NCBI GenBank assembly: GCA_013397695.1
Contig: VYZI01000002.1
Coordinates: forward strand, 5,109,422 to 5,173,421
Length of the DNA stretch: 64,000 bases
From: Centropus unirufus
Lineage: Eukaryota; Chordata; Aves; Cuculiformes; Centropidae
Direction of reading: 5' to 3'
How positions within the stretch are numbered: the stretch's first letter is position 1; each line of letters starts with the position of its first letter. Below, piece by piece: positions 25,069 to 38,809 of the stretch. Under the pieces are notes generated by a model. The model had not been told where the DNA came from. It saw only the letters and a list, made by a program, of their open reading frames with translations, and did not search any database. Made by a program: the position numbers and the translations under genes.

Positions 25069-27499
25069 AAAAACACAACTTATTTCCATTAATAAGCATT
25101 TTTTCTTATTAACATTCATAAGAAGCATGGACCCAGGCATGCGTTCCTCCCATTTCCATTGTCTTCCTCCCCAGAGGGCATATAGATGCAATGTGGTTCT
25201 TTATTAGGCAAAAATGGGACCAGTTTCTCAGTCTGGTCAGCAGATGCACTTCCCTTTGCATGTCATAGCATCTGGAGCCCACAGGAGGATCTGCAGATTT
25301 CTGGATTTCCAAGTATGACAGTGGTTCATGTTTCTGTTTGTCCATCCCCTTCAAGAAGTTTCAGTGCAAACCAGAACCTTCTCCCAGGGAGCTGACAGAC
25401 ATAAAGTGTTTTCGGAAGTATCGTCAGTTCTCTTGAACTACTACAAATCAGGGCATTTGCTAAGCATTATTTAATATGCCTATTCCAGTTGCCACATCCT
25501 GTTTACATGCAGGTGCTGTTTCTGACCACACAGTTTGCTGATATTATATTATTTTTGTTCCAAATTGAGCTTGCATTTTCTTCCTGCTGTGTGTCACAGT
25601 CAAGGCACTTTCTGAAAAGAATAGCCATAGTATAAGGAAATTCAGAAAGACATTGGCAGACATAGAAAACACATAACTTGCTTAAAAACTTGGAAATATT
25701 TCTGTGTTCCTGAAAATCCAAAATTTAATTTTATTGCCTCATTTTCTCTAATTATAACGGCAGGGCATAAATCCACACTAGCGCCCCCCGGGGTATCCTC
25801 CAGATATTTTGCCTCCATATGCTGTGAGGCTATTTTCTGCTTTTGGCTTACATCTCTCTTATTGTCTCTGACTCCCACTATTTGCCCTATCATATCTCTG
25901 CCAAGCTCCAGGTCCCAGAGGACTTTCCCCTCCAGTTTTTTATTTGCTTTAATATGCTCCTTGCCTGAAAAAAAATATTATCTTTTTTTCCTGCTTCTAC
26001 TAATTTTCTTCTCTTCTTCACCCTAAGCATCACTTTTTCCTGAAGCACATGCAGCCAACTGAATGTTTATCTGCCCCTATAATGCCTCACCAAAGGACTT
26101 CATATATATGTTTTTCATTCACTTTTTGAAATGGTCTTGTATTTTTCTACTTCATGTCTCAGTTACCAGCTTAAATACATCTCTACTACTGTTGATCTTG
26201 GCCAATGAGGATATTTGAAACACATCTGCTTTGCCCATGGCACTAACACCTAAGAATAATTAATGTCAGTATCTGCTGTCCTGGTCCCTCAGGCAGCAAT
26301 TGTGAAGTCCAGCCACTGCATCCCACCAGTCCCCGAGCCCACTGAATGGGGATCTCTCTGGCTTCTATATTACTCATCCCTGGAAATCTTTAAGAGACAG
26401 CAGAGATTCTTCTGAAGATATCTTCTAGATGTTTCCTGTGCTAAACCCTTTACACTCCATGTTCCTAAACCCAGCACCTTTGCCACGGTGTCTGCTTTTC
26501 CTTTACACAGAGCACTGCGTCGCACTTCATGGAGTACAGGCAGGAAGTACTTATCGCCTGAAAAAGTGTCATGATCATTCCCTCCTGACATTTTATACTA
26601 TCAAGTGGTATAAACTGTGATGAAATTTAATCATTCAAATGCAGTAGCAGAAAGGAGCTGACTCCAAACATAAACTGACTACAGTGTATGCAGAAAACAC
26701 CCCCATTTTATCAGCAAATAGTGGAAAAGTAGTTGATAATTTATGTCACAGCATATAAAGTCTCTGAAGTCATACATTATTCATAGAAAAAGTCAGCTAC
26801 TTTGTGTCTTTAAGGAAGACACATTAAAAAGTACAATGTTAAAAATAGATGGCATTTTATTGGAGATCATAATTATTTTAAAAGTTGGCAACGGGGCTTT
26901 TTAGTTCCTAAAATGACCTTTCAAGATGAGATGAGGAAAAGAAAAGCTGCCTTGAGGAAGAAGACATGAAAAAGTCCCGTGCATAAAGAAGGCATTCATC
27001 TTTAATCTGAATTTTAGTATATTCTCCAATGGGTAAGGAAGCCAGCTAAATAAGATTCAGCAGTTTTACTAAACAGTAGCATTAGTCTGTTGAATGGCAC
27101 AGCATTTGTAAGCTCGTTGTGAACAAAATAGTCATGATACATTCGGAAATTTGTAATTTGGAAATCCAAACTTCACCTGAGACCGGAGAAGTAAATGAGA
27201 AGCACAAAAATATATTGAAGATCACAAACATGAACAGAAAGTAATTCCTGAGTACCATTTACATGTCTCAGTGTTGCCGCATGTATTATCAATAAACAGA
27301 TTTGCTTTCATTTCCTTTGATCAGTGTTCATTCTTCTGCTTACTTTCCTCCTAAACAAAGGCAGTGCAAAAATATTGATAGTGTTACACTTTAAATCAAC
27401 AGTAACAGTGTAATCAAAGCTGGACAAGTAATTGGACTTATCCGGGAAAGCAGTTAGCAATTCTGAATTACATTTTGACTTCCCTCTTCCTACCCTTGT

Positions 27500-27519
27500 T
27501 TCTTTTTTTTTTTCTACAG
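27500..27519 (+). promoter_or_regulatory. Strong splice-acceptor-like site (unconfirmed)
   Basis: A near-pure pyrimidine run of about 19 bases (TTGTTTCTTTTTTTTTTTC) ends in ACAG at 27519, matching the consensus for a 3' splice site. A plus-strand frame stays open downstream from 27520 for about 200 bases. The nearest good donor is only weak (CAG|GTGC at 27566). Sites this good do occur by chance in introns and intergenic DNA; there is no independent sign of a gene. Confidence 0.25.
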
Positions 27520-28527
27520 GACGTGATGTGCAGAACTCTCTGATGTGCAGCACTCTCTGGTGCAGGTGCTTAGACCCAAGGCGTGACCTTCAAGAGCATT
27601 TACTGGGCAAGACGCAAGTCAAGATGAATGAGAGAAAACACCAGCTGCGGCCAATCAGGATGCTCTGCAAAGATATGAGGCCAACCGATCACTTTATCCT
27701 TTACCTTTACCTTTATTCTTTACTTGCCTAAAAGCACAGCCAGCTCCTCAGAAGCATTGCAGAGAGGTCAGGCTCAAAGAGTGTCAGCAAAAGGAATTAG
27801 TGAGCTCCACTGTTAGGGCCAACTCCAGGAGAGTTGTTCAGAGAAGATGTTAAGTGCCTTGTTAAACCATGTTGAGGCCAGAGGGACTGGGAAAAAAATG
27901 CTTAAAAGTTAAGCAAGTTGTTAAATGCTTTCTAGACTTAAGCTGTTGGTGCTTTTCCAACTAGTGCCTTGTTCTTGGAGGCCATTTCGTTCCTCAGGAT
28001 CAGTTCATAAAGAGGCACGAGGCTCTTGTCTCAGCAAAAGGGGGATGTTTGCCCAGGTGCAATTCCCTACTGCATCTGACGAGTTCCAGTGAAGAAACCA
28101 AGCGTTCTGCATTTCACCCTTATTTACATTTATTCTCATGTTTATATTAAAAAGATCTAAATCAATGCATTTATTAAATAACTGCTTTCCTTTAGGGCAA
28201 TTGCCTCCTGTTTGTAGTTGCCTAACTGGAAAGTAGAAGCTCCATAACAAAGTACCTTCAAAATTGAACGAGAGGAACAGAGGTGCAATGAGCAACCCAC
28301 TGGCTCCAAAGAGAGCTGGTGTAAAGAAATATAAATATGGGACACAATCAGCATGTAAAAAAAATTCAGTCTCCTGCTAGATAGCTAAAAGGGACTAAAT
28401 TGCCTAGTGCACGCCTAATATCCCTTTGAACCACAATGATCAGCATGGCAAGATCTATGCTAGCAGTAGAGACAATATGCAGGCACTAGGCACAGCATGC
28501 ATGGCTACAAACAGATATTACAGCACC

Positions 28528-28549
28528 AAAATAATAATAATAATAATAA
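28528..28549. repeat. AAT trinucleotide microsatellite
   Basis: Six uninterrupted AAT units with flanking A residues. A degenerate continuation (TTAATAACTT) follows. Confidence 0.92.
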
Positions 28550-28855
28550 CTTAATAACTTTAACCTCTGTGTTCAAAAAATACCACAAATCCTATATTTT
28601 ATTATTCATAGGAAATATCCTGCATGAAAATTTACAAACAGGGCTTTAATGCAACAATATTGCGTTGTCAGCTTTTGGTAATAGGTTTAATTTTAACTCA
28701 GGAAAACCACAAAAACAAATCAAGCTTTTTGTGTCCTTTTGCGTTCTTAAGGTTACAAATGAGATTTCCAGAAGCTTAAAATCCAGTGTATGGTGGCTGC
28801 ACATTGAATCATTAGTTACCTTAGTAGGCAGAACAGTTTCCTGCCTTCTGGTAGG

Positions 28856-28926
28856 AAATAATATATTTATTTATATATTATTTATCATATATTATTTATA
28901 TATTTATATACATACACATATATAAA
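28856..28926. repeat. AT-only low-complexity patch
   Basis: Seventy bases composed almost only of A and T in irregular TATTTATATA units, changing into ACATACACATATA at the right edge. Such sequence melts easily and is prone to replication slippage. No origin or matrix-attachment function can be claimed from sequence alone. Confidence 0.85.
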
Positions 28927-31900
28927 TCAGATTGAAAACTGTAACTATGGTTTGTATCTTAAAGAAATCCCATCTGTTAGTTTCCACTCCTAAACATTCA
29001 GAAATGGTTGCCTTAAGGAAAAAAATCCTAAAACTAAAAAAGTTGCAGTAGTAGGAGATTTTACCTCCCACTATATTTTAAATTCAGTACTGCAGTTCTA
29101 GCCCTCAAACTCATCTTGTGCAGTGACAGCTCTGAGTTGCAATAATGAACTTAACACAGGTTTGGGGAACCAAAACTTTATGTTCCTTAACATAGGCCAG
29201 AGCACAGCTAAAAAAAGGCACCTGTAGGGAGTGGTTAGGGAAAAAGGGCAGATGAAAGCAAAAGGTCACTTAAACTCTATGCAAGAAAAAGAGGGTCTGA
29301 CAGGTTAAGGAAAAGTTATCATTCTGGAAAGAGGAAGAAAGTTTCTCCTGTTATTTATGTCAATGCCTGCACCAGGGAGAAGGCTGAGTGCTCAAACCTG
29401 TCCACCTAAAGCGCTGTTTAAACACAGAAAAAGATAGCCCTATCCTTGAATTTTTTTTAAGTCTAGGGCCTTTACTCCTCCGCTTTTTGCAACTATTGCA
29501 AAGCTATGCCTCCTCATTTAATGACAATGAAGCACTGTCAAACAAGATAAAGCAAAATGCTTGCTGTGCTTACCATCCCTTTCAGAATACATTTTATAAT
29601 CCATAACAATAAAGTATAATTTATGCATTTTTATCCAACTCTGCATTATTTTAATAATGTCTGCAAAGATTGGATTGCAATACGTTCTGGGAGATATTGT
29701 TTTGCCCCGAGTTCATAAAATGTTATATTCTACAGTTAGATCTTCTGCTGGTACCAATATTTTTTTACCTATTTTGTTGGATCGCATTTTGAGTGGCAAG
29801 AGTTCTCAAAGCCAGATGATTTGCAAAAATTTCTTCAGTTGGCTGTGAATATATATTTAAAACAGGACAGAACTAGTGACCATGGCTTGTTTATTGGGTT
29901 TTGTTGTTAAAAGAACATATGTACAAGAGGCATAAAAAAAAATCAGTCTTTTCCTAAACTTTTCATTTATTTAAGAAAACTCCTCCTGATGGAGGACTGT
30001 GCCCAAAAATAAGCTTTTCCAACCCTCCCATAAAGTATCCTTAAATGCTTTTTCCAGTGAAGCATTAACTGACCACAATCCTCTGGAGCATTCTCTTCTC
30101 TCACAATGAAAAAAAGGCACCTGGAGTAACCACTTGGGTTAGCTAAGTTCAACAGTGAATAGGTGCATCTTTCATCCCCGCTCAAATTACTCTTGTATCT
30201 CAACAGTTTCTCAAGCTTTGGAGAACTGATAGGAATTCCAGGCAATATCCCCGGTTTCCCTATTGTCTGGTAAGCTGAGTTGCCCCAAGGCCTTTCCTTC
30301 ATGAATTTGGGCAGAATTTTTCTGTCCTGAGCTCCTGAAGCAGGATGTGAAAAATGATTGAAGTCAATGGTTATTTGAAAAATGGCCAGGTCACCTCCAT
30401 GAAAGAAAGAGATGCTGGTAGTCTGTGGTTCTACTTGGATGAAACCGTCGGGAACTGAAAGCATGCTTGTTCTTGGATCAATATTTCAGGCAATGGAATT
30501 TTAAGCAAAACTGACATAGAAGACAAAATTACTTCTGCAATGAAAGCTTGTGCAGGGAAAGGACTTTTCAATTGCTGAGCAAAATTCACTGTCGTCAGCC
30601 TGGTCTTCCAGGGAACGTTCAGAACTGTACAGATTCACCCTTTATTTGAGACTATCTAGCCTGAACTGTATGGTGAAACTGTTCAGGGTTTTCCTTCTTG
30701 TAAGTCAATCGGGATTCCCCCAGAGCCCTAACACAAGAGGGCTGTGGCATGCTAGAATAAAACGTCCTTCATGTGTTTAAATTTTCAGATCTATAGAAGT
30801 ACGGAGGCCCCTTTTCCATGTCTAGAGCTGATTTTTCAGTTACTCACCTGTAGCTATAAGCAGGATCTATGCCTTGCATCACATTGAAAGGACACATGCT
30901 TTTCATTTCTGTCGCACTTCCCCCACTTGCCGTATCAAACTTGACACTGCAGTAACCAAGAGCCTTGCTCAAGGGGGCATGTTTTCTTCTCCACTATAAT
31001 GTGCATACATTGAATTTTCCCACTGTAATTAAGGATGGATTAGCTAGTAGTTTGTATAGTTTGTATGAGATACTGAGGCAACTTCAGAAAATAAGCTCTT
31101 TATTGTAGAGGTAGCTAGAATGACTACTTTGCTTTATCACTCATGTAGGAGTCTTCAATGTTGTAATAGAAATCATAAGAATTGCAGAGCTACTCTTTTC
31201 TTCAAGGAAACTATTAGGAATTTTTGAACAACCAAAAATATAAGAATGCTACATTTTCTTGCCCTTTAAAACATGTGCTCCACATTTATCTCATTCTTCT
31301 GAATAAAAACACACACATAAATATATTCATAAAGAGGTAATTCCATCCCTGGGTTCTGAGTCATAAACCAAGGTAACCTTGTTTTCCATTTAACAAACAT
31401 CTTATGATCAAATTATACAACTAGTCATAGTTGAACATATATATGTGGTTAAACCTATTTAAATGATTTGGGGCTAGAAAAATGTATTTGGAATGTACTG
31501 CTGGTATCCGAAGAGGTAAAGTTATAATTTCCCAATGGGAAAAACAAAGAGAGAATAGGAATTTATATCGGGGAGTACACTACAATAAGGTCTCACAGGC
31601 AGAGAGCGGGAGCAGGTTAAGTAGTGGGACAGTGCCAGGGGAGACCAGGTGGAAGACAAACTTCTGAGGTGATGGCCCTGTAGTGCTTAAGCTTATCTAG
31701 AGGGGAGTGAAGAGAGCTCTTTTTCAAAGAAGGCTTCAGTACATCAAAATGCATTTGTGCTCCTAACTAGGTTTTAGTTTTCCACCGGCAAGAAAAACAT
31801 GAGACCAACTCCAGGGTGACCTACCAGAAGCACCGGTGTCCTCTGAGAGAAGACCCCATGTGAACACCTACCAAGAGAACACAAGGAATTCAAGGAAGAG

Positions 31901-34159
31901 AGGGAAAAACCTGGACGTATACACGAAGAAATGCACATATGCACTCTGTCGACCATAAATGCCCTCCATTGTTCTCGATCCCAATCCTTTATTCCCACCA
32001 TTAAAAAAAAATTATGAGACCCAACTATTCATACAGCATTTCAAAAACTAAATAGAGCGTATAGATTAAACTCTAAGGGCCAAGCAATGGTGTCAGATAC
32101 ACCCAATGAAATCCCATCTGGGAACAGAACTTGGCTCAGATTCAGCAGGCAAATGAAAAGGTTTTTTCCATTTTCAGAAGAAACCCAAGTATGTGAAGTT
32201 TATAGGCACTAGTAGGAGAATAAATCAATTTAAGTCCATGTCACACCATTCTTTACAGTTTTGTAACAAGGTGTACTTTGTTAGATTTTAATCTGCATAC
32301 ATTTGAGACAGCAAAGCTCTTCAAAATCATCTTTTAATGGCATCGCAATTTATAGACAGTAACTAATTTCAAACTTCATAGCACTTGGCTTTTATGATTA
32401 TTTCAAATCATTTAAATGCAAATGAATTTCCAGAGAGAGAAAACATCAAATGCCCTTGAGTGGCAACATGTAATAGAACTGCGAGCAGAAATCACAGTAG
32501 GAATTTGAAGCAGTCTGATAGGGTTTGACGGGAGGTCTGTATAAAAGTGTTTGCCTAAATCCAATTTACATTTCATTTCACATTATATTCTATTTACCCA
32601 TTTTGTCATTTTAATATGACTTATTTACTAATCCCACTCTGAAATCCAATCTACTATCAAGAGCAAATGTGGAATTCTGGTCAGGGTAGAACTTACAGCT
32701 ACTTTGCATTTTAGGACAATGGTAATACAGTTTCTAAAATAGACCTTGCTCTTTTTTTCCCCACAATTAATAACGTTTCAGCACCATGCAGCAAAAAACA
32801 TTTGTACATGTCTTAAATAATTACATTTCTTTCAAGCAAAGCAATTGTTTGCCTACTGACAGAGTAATATTTCCTGGGAGGCATTGCTAAGCTACAGTAC
32901 ATACAAAATATTTGGACACAAACTGCTAAGAAAGATCTGAACTATTCTTCATGTGCTTGTCTTCAGAGGATGAGAACCATCACGGAAATTCCCATTCAGT
33001 AGCAGTTACAACCGTGCATCCTATTTGGGTTTGGGTTTTGCTGCCAGCCAGCTGGATTTGCAGGAGGCACCAAGAGCTGGTCTGCCTCTAGTTCTTCCTG
33101 TGCTTTGGAAGATGCAGTGCAGGGAAGCACACAACCACAACTCATACCCCACTGTCAACACCCAGTTTTCATGTTAAGAATTGGCCGTGTCCTTTTTTTT
33201 TCTCATGAATAAAAAGAGTATCTGTCCTTTTGTACCTGCAAAGTGACCATATGCATTATGTCCTGCCCTATCCTGATGCAAATTCTGTGCTAGAAGCTAG
33301 AGCTACTTGGACCATGTCATTTAGCATGTGCACATTGGCAGAGAAGATTCTACAATTTCCACAGCTTGAAAATGAATTTGTCCATAGCATGGGCCAGACT
33401 TACATATATAACCAAGGTATGCATCTCCGTTTTGAGGAAAAGCAAACTCCAGTGACTAGGCACATCCTGATTTCTCCTTACATCTTTATTTTCCAGGTCT
33501 AGTATCTGAATTAAGAAGCAAAACTATACAACAAACTCATTAGATCCCATGTGTTTCCAAAATCTGCATTTTTAAAGGTAACAGAAGACACAAATACCTT
33601 CAGATGCTCAGTGCTATTTATCATTCTCTGCCATGCTTCCAGAAACATACACACAGTTCACAGAAATCCAAGAATACTTACATTTCTTATCAGATATAAA
33701 TTACTGATACAGTTGTACAATGTTTGTTGGTGTGTAGTTTTTTATAGTTGAGTAAACCAGGTGATGTTTTTGAAGGAAAATTTGAGTAAAATATTGTGCT
33801 TGGGATGGAGAGATAGTGCTATTCCCACAGCAGCCGATTTCACCATCAAGGTGAGTTTTCCATTGCAAAGGCAATTTTTATATGCCTCCTGCCCATAAAT
33901 GTCACTATTTTATTTATTATATGTTTCTTTTTCATTTATTTCATTAATTTTCTTTGTATTTTCTGTGACGAGATTTCTAAGGAAGTACAGTTGTCCTGTT
34001 TTGAGCAATTAGTCTTTTGCAAGGGGAATGTCACTGAGTGAAAGCAATGAAAAACAGCCTTTTATCGAAAAATTATCAGCACTGTTCAAACAACTAAGCA
34101 GTTCATTAGATATTAACAAGCTAACTACTGGGTTACCTTTGGACATACATTTTGTCAGG

Positions 34160-34188
34160 TTAGGTGCTGGCTAATTAGGTGCTGGCTA
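34160..34188. repeat. 15-bp tandem duplication
   Basis: TTAGGTGCTGGCTA occurs at 34160-34173 and again exactly at 34175-34188, a period of 15 bases. A recent local slip is the likely cause. Confidence 0.9.
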
Positions 34189-36111
34189 TTTTTTTTCATT
34201 TGTGAAACTTTATGGAAAGAGTTACTCACGTAATGATTCATGTATTGACTAGCAGATGTTTTGACTATCAAACTGTAACAAACCTTTAATAAAGATCTTG
34301 ACTCTTTTTTATTACTGGGTACACCTCTACCATGAACTAAAACAGCTCCCCACCTGGCTCCCATGTCTCGGTGTCTGATTGTCTGTTTCATCAGAGTGGA
34401 TTAGCTCACAAAACCTGACTGGAAGGTTTCTCTTTAGAAAAGCCTAGGGAGAGGTCTAGAGGAACAGTCCCTTCCAGAGGCCAGCTCATAAAGCTAGAAG
34501 TTTATTCCCAGTTCCATGGTCTTTCTTCAGCACTACCTATCCACCCACTCTTTCCCACCCTTCAGCTGCCCCTCAGGGCAGGCAGCCTAGAGGATTTGGC
34601 CCTGAGCAGCATAAACCCAGGTCTGTCAGTACCACTTCACGTGCAGTCAGGGTTCAACATGCAGAAGGGGATAATTGAGCCTTACAAATAAAGCCATTAT
34701 TTGCTGAGATCACCAAATCGTAATTTTCTGAGATTTATAAAGCACAGTGCTCAGTGCAGTGAGGGAGATGTCAATCTCTTCACCGTGAGGTTACACTACA
34801 CAGAGGCCATAAAAGACATGTCCTCAAGGGCACTTCTGAATCTTGACCTCAGGCTCGCTGGCTTTAAATAGATTCAGGTTTCTCTCATTTCTGTGGTGCT
34901 GTACCACTCGCCCACAGGTACCACTCAATCAACTTCAGTGAAGCTGCCCCAGGTATTTGTTATATGTATAATGCCAGGTCCCCTCACAGATATGTGAAAT
35001 TTCTCAGTGGAGAGCTGAAATCCATTGTGAGAAAATTTCATAACTGTAGAAATCCATCACAATAAATAAAATATAAACCTAAATCAAACACAAAATCTGT
35101 CAGGAGACAACATAACTCACCTTTCCTTATTTTTGCACAACATTTAATTAGATTTTTAGTTTCTTCCCCTTCCTTCAACTTTCCTTTCCATGGAGCAGGG
35201 GTAATACCGAGCTCTTAATAATACCCAGAAATCCCTGTTTTAACATTTTTTTCCCTTTTAGTAATGGAATATATCATTTTGTTCCGGAAACTGTTGCAAC
35301 TATTTCCTGAATTTAAATATGGATGTTATATGATAATAGAAAATTTCACCGTGAGTTAGAAAGTTCAACCACCCGCTAGACTTTAAGCAGTATGTTTCTT
35401 ACATTCACAGAACACATCAAATCCAAGCGACACTACTGTTAACATAACACTTACCTTGCAGACATCCGATACAATTCCTCCAGAACTGCTGAGTATATTG
35501 GGTTTTTTGCCTATGTTTGTTAAATAGCCCCTGCCCTGGATAGCTTGGTAAGGATAGGTAATTTTATGCATGTCATGATCACTTGGAACAAGCTCGACAT
35601 TTTTAGAGCAAATACTCCAGTGCCTTTTAAATTACAGTAAAGAAGGGGGAAAACACAGCAATAATGCAATTGAACTATAATCTTCAAAAAGTAGCATGGC
35701 TGAGAAACAATTCTCTATTTTTATGACAGGACAAACAATAGAAAGAGAGGGGGAGGTGTGACAGTCCCATTTCTATCCCACGGATTAAATATGATGTGAT
35801 AATAACACAGATGAAGGGACGCATATCAGGGCCAGAACTAAGCGAGAGTCCTACCTCACCACAATGTGAGAACAAAAATATTGGACAGATTTCCAAGCAG
35901 CACATATACATATCCTATACATACACTACATCATTAACATTTCAAACTGACATGAAAATCATTAGCTTGAGTAAAATATCAGTTAGCTGCTCTTCATTGC
36001 AAAGATTTCTTCACTGAAAAAAACCACTGAGATTACGAGTAACTCACAAAACAGTTATTCACCTAGAAAAAAAATAACATTTAAAAAACGGTATTATACA
36101 AAACTTAGTTC

Positions 36112-36155
36112 TGTTCATATATATATGTGTGACTCCACACACACACACGAGAACA
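36112..36155. repeat. AT/TG-CA dinucleotide repeat forming a hairpin
   Basis: Five AT units are followed by GTGTG, a four-base spacer and a CACACACACACAC run. The whole is bracketed by TGTTC (36112-36116) and its reverse complement GAACA (36151-36155). The GT and CA parts are complementary, so the tract can fold back on itself. Confidence 0.8.
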
Positions 36156-38159
36156 AGAATTTAGAATAAGAATTATAATTCAGTACCTGGCAAAATATTC
36201 AACATTTTCCTCCATTATAATCATCTTTTTAAACATGTTAGGACCTTTTTTTCAGGTCAATCACAGTTTTCAGACAAGCTTTAATTTAAATCAGCTCTAT
36301 TCTGCATTTAATATGGATGTTTCACTGAAAAATAATTAAAATTAACCACACTACTTGCAGCTCTTTGCCTGCCAGAAACAGACCACTGTTGTGCATGCAC
36401 ATTGCTAATCCCAGGGAAGGAAACCTTGCAGAAAAGACAAGGTGATGACAAAGTAATTGCCCACAGTGGGTGATTTGAAGAGTTGTAATGAAGAGGTACT
36501 CCCTGCTCACACTACCTTCATGTCACCTGAATTCATCCTATTCAGTGACTCATTTTCATTGCCTACACTGCCCTTTAGGCTAATAATGGAAATTGATAGC
36601 CCTCCTGGCAAGTAACAGAGAGTATATCAGAGGTATTGACTGCATCTCTGCTCTTTCAGCAGCAAGATGGTTCAGTTTGTTCATCAAAAGCATCTCAGCT
36701 TGTTTAATCTCCTTTATCAGTCCTGCTTCCCTCTCAGGCTTGCAAAGGCTCCTGCTCCTTAAACTGCTGCCTTCATCTGAGCCAATGTAGTGCGTATTTC
36801 CCCCTTCTACAGAACGATGTTCCAATGCCAAAGAGAAGGAGCATGAGAAAGAGAAACAATCTTGGCACTCGTTCAGGCTGTTGTGGAGAAAACGTAGGGA
36901 AAAAAACCCAGACTGCCAGTGGGGATTTCCTCTGTAATAAGCCAGATGGCATCATAGGATGCTTGGGGAGACTGTTCCTGTCTCATTCTCTTCAGTGGCA
37001 GAAACTGCCAAGGCCTGGCTTTTGTGGTACAACTGGTGACTCGCTATTTTATATTTTCTCTCTTTGCTATGCATGCTCTCCCCACCTGTCACTGATGCCT
37101 TCTCATGTAACCAGTGCCCGATTCAAGCTCCTTTCACTGCTTTCTCTCCCTTTCTACCCTGCCCCTAATAACAACATGGCTGCAACTTTTGCTTTACATC
37201 TCAGTGACTTAGACGTTAATTTTTTTCTTCAAGTGCAAAAGAGGTGACATAAAGTGAGAAAAAACAACTGTGCAATTTCTATAGGTCGCCATACTGTGCG
37301 CTTGCTCTCTCTGTGTACCAGATGGATAGGAGAGACTGTATTCCAGGAATATGGAAAACCTTGTAGAAAACCTGATTGCTGCAGGGTTTTTAGTTCCTTA
37401 GAGTCAGATTCATAACCCATCTGCCTGTTTTATGGGCTTATATGTCCCATGTATGGACTAAATTACTTTTCCTCTCCTAAAGTGGTCCTATCTTGTGTTC
37501 AGCCTGGAGCAGTAAGACGTTTTAAACTCCCTCATTGCTCAGAGTAAAGCAGCGTTTTCCCCTGCTTTCTGAAGCTGCTTCCTGCATTTTGACATAGCTT
37601 TGTCTCCAAGTAGTCATCATGTGCAGATATTACTGCTGCAAATTAAAGAAATACATCCCATTGTATTGTTTCATATAGGCGATAAAGCTGCTAATGGCTG
37701 TTGTAGCAAAGGCACTTACAAAACTTCGCATGCAGTGCGTTGGTAGGAAGGTGGAAAGCTAATGTAGTGATATGGGTTGAGATACAGACAGCTGCTAGTC
37801 TGCAAAAGCAGAACGACAGGAGTCATAAAAATCACAACATTTATAATTTGATAAGCAATGTGTTCATTGGGTTCTGGTCAACTTGGACAATCTAAAGGGA
37901 ATCGGAAGTTATTTGCTTTATCTAGGTATAAAATAGCAGAAATATGTTTTCCTAAGATGCAATGTGTCCCAACTTCTTGGAAGTAAAGCCATGCAGATAG
38001 TTGTCTCATTGTGAAGTCAATGAATGTCTCAAAATATAAAGGGTTGGTGTTTTTTTCAATTGAACAAAGATGTGTCATTTCAAATTACATTTTTTGATGT
38101 ATGACAGTAGTCTATATCACAGTGGCTTTACACTTTTATTTATGAAGATAAATATGAGG

Positions 38160-38809
38160 ACTGGCAACTGAGAATTGAGGACCAACCTCCCCTTCCACTT
38201 CCAAGCAGCTTTCCACACCTCTTAGAAGAGTAAACCTGAATGGTGGAGAGGCTCGAAGCATCCTGGGGAGACCAGGGAGAGCCTACACCTGTGCTGCAAC
38301 TGAGACTGGGGACACATTCGGCAGACAGCGCCTCTCAACAGCACTCCACAGGGAGGTTGGCCCATAGAGGAGCTGGATGCTGCCCTGTGCAGCGAAGTAG
38401 AGTGAGGGGTTCCTGCATCAACCAGTACACCAACCCATCAGGGCAGAGCCCAAACACTCTTACTGGTTGTCCATGTGGCCCCTGCTCCTATCTCGCCCCA
38501 TTACTTGCTTATTTAGGCACAGCTGTACAAACCCCTCGTGGTGCCTGATCTCACCTGTCTGTCTGTCCACCTGCAGATGCAGATTGCAGCTCCCAGAACC
38601 ACTCCCTGGGACAGAATGAGCAGGAAAGCAGGATTTCTTGACACTGCTCTGTCTAACACTGGAAGAGAGATCAGCCACGCAGAACTGATGGAGCCCAAAG
38701 ATAGCTTAACATGAGCTTTTGCTGAGTGCCTTCCTCAGCTAAAAAAGTTGCAGTCAAAGTATAACCCAAAATCTGGCCAGTATGTTTAAGTAAAACAATA
38801 ACAACAAAG
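38160..38809. other. GC-richer non-coding stretch beside the hexanucleotide tract
   Basis: Noticeably richer in G and C than its neighbours, with a 102-codon plus-strand frame (38240-38548) and overlapping minus-strand frames (38460-38698), none with a recognised domain. Repeated TGTC units (CTGTCTGTCTGTCC at about 38556-38569) are present. It could be an exon of a non-coding transcript or an unrecognised old repeat; neither can be shown here. Confidence 0.35.

Larger units (their letters stand above)
21477..27499. other. Non-coding stretch, no gene recognised
   Basis: A long single-copy AT-rich stretch with many short open frames, none over 83 codons. Simple repeats within it are AAT at 22150-22163, A14 at 22293-22306 and TA at 25055-25068. 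AGTAGGAGTAG is repeated at 22622-22632 and 22643-22653. An unresolved base (N) lies at 23068 in an AT-rich run. An 11-bp inverted repeat at 21914-21962 is listed separately. CCCCGGGG occurs near 25786 as an isolated GC-rich spot. Confidence 0.55.
27520..32300. other. Non-coding stretch, no gene recognised
   Basis: Contains a TTTACC short repeat (about 27696-27722), an AAT microsatellite (28528-28549) and an AT-only low-complexity patch (28856-28926). The 165-codon minus-strand frame at 29967-30464 is the longest in the window, but matches no family I recognise and has no flanking splice sites or start context that stand out. The rest shows nothing identifiable. Confidence 0.5.
32301..38159. 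other. Non-coding stretch, no gene recognised
   Basis: Single-copy DNA with no recognised gene. An octamer ATGCAAAT (POU-factor motif) sits at 32416-32423 in a TAAT-rich context. TTAGGTGCTGGCTA is duplicated head to tail at 34160-34188. The AT/CA microsatellite at 36112-36155 is listed separately. The 140-codon plus-strand frame at 36825-37247 has an overlapping minus-strand frame and no family resemblance. Confidence 0.5.

Noticed and set aside
29967..30464. 165-codon minus-strand open frame, the longest in the window
   Set aside because: No family resemblance, no clear promoter or splice context. One frame of about this length is roughly what stop-codon frequency predicts for 64 kb of AT-rich DNA on six frames.
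36825..37247. 140-codon plus-strand frame starting with a basic stretch
   Set aside because: No conserved motif; overlaps minus-strand frames.
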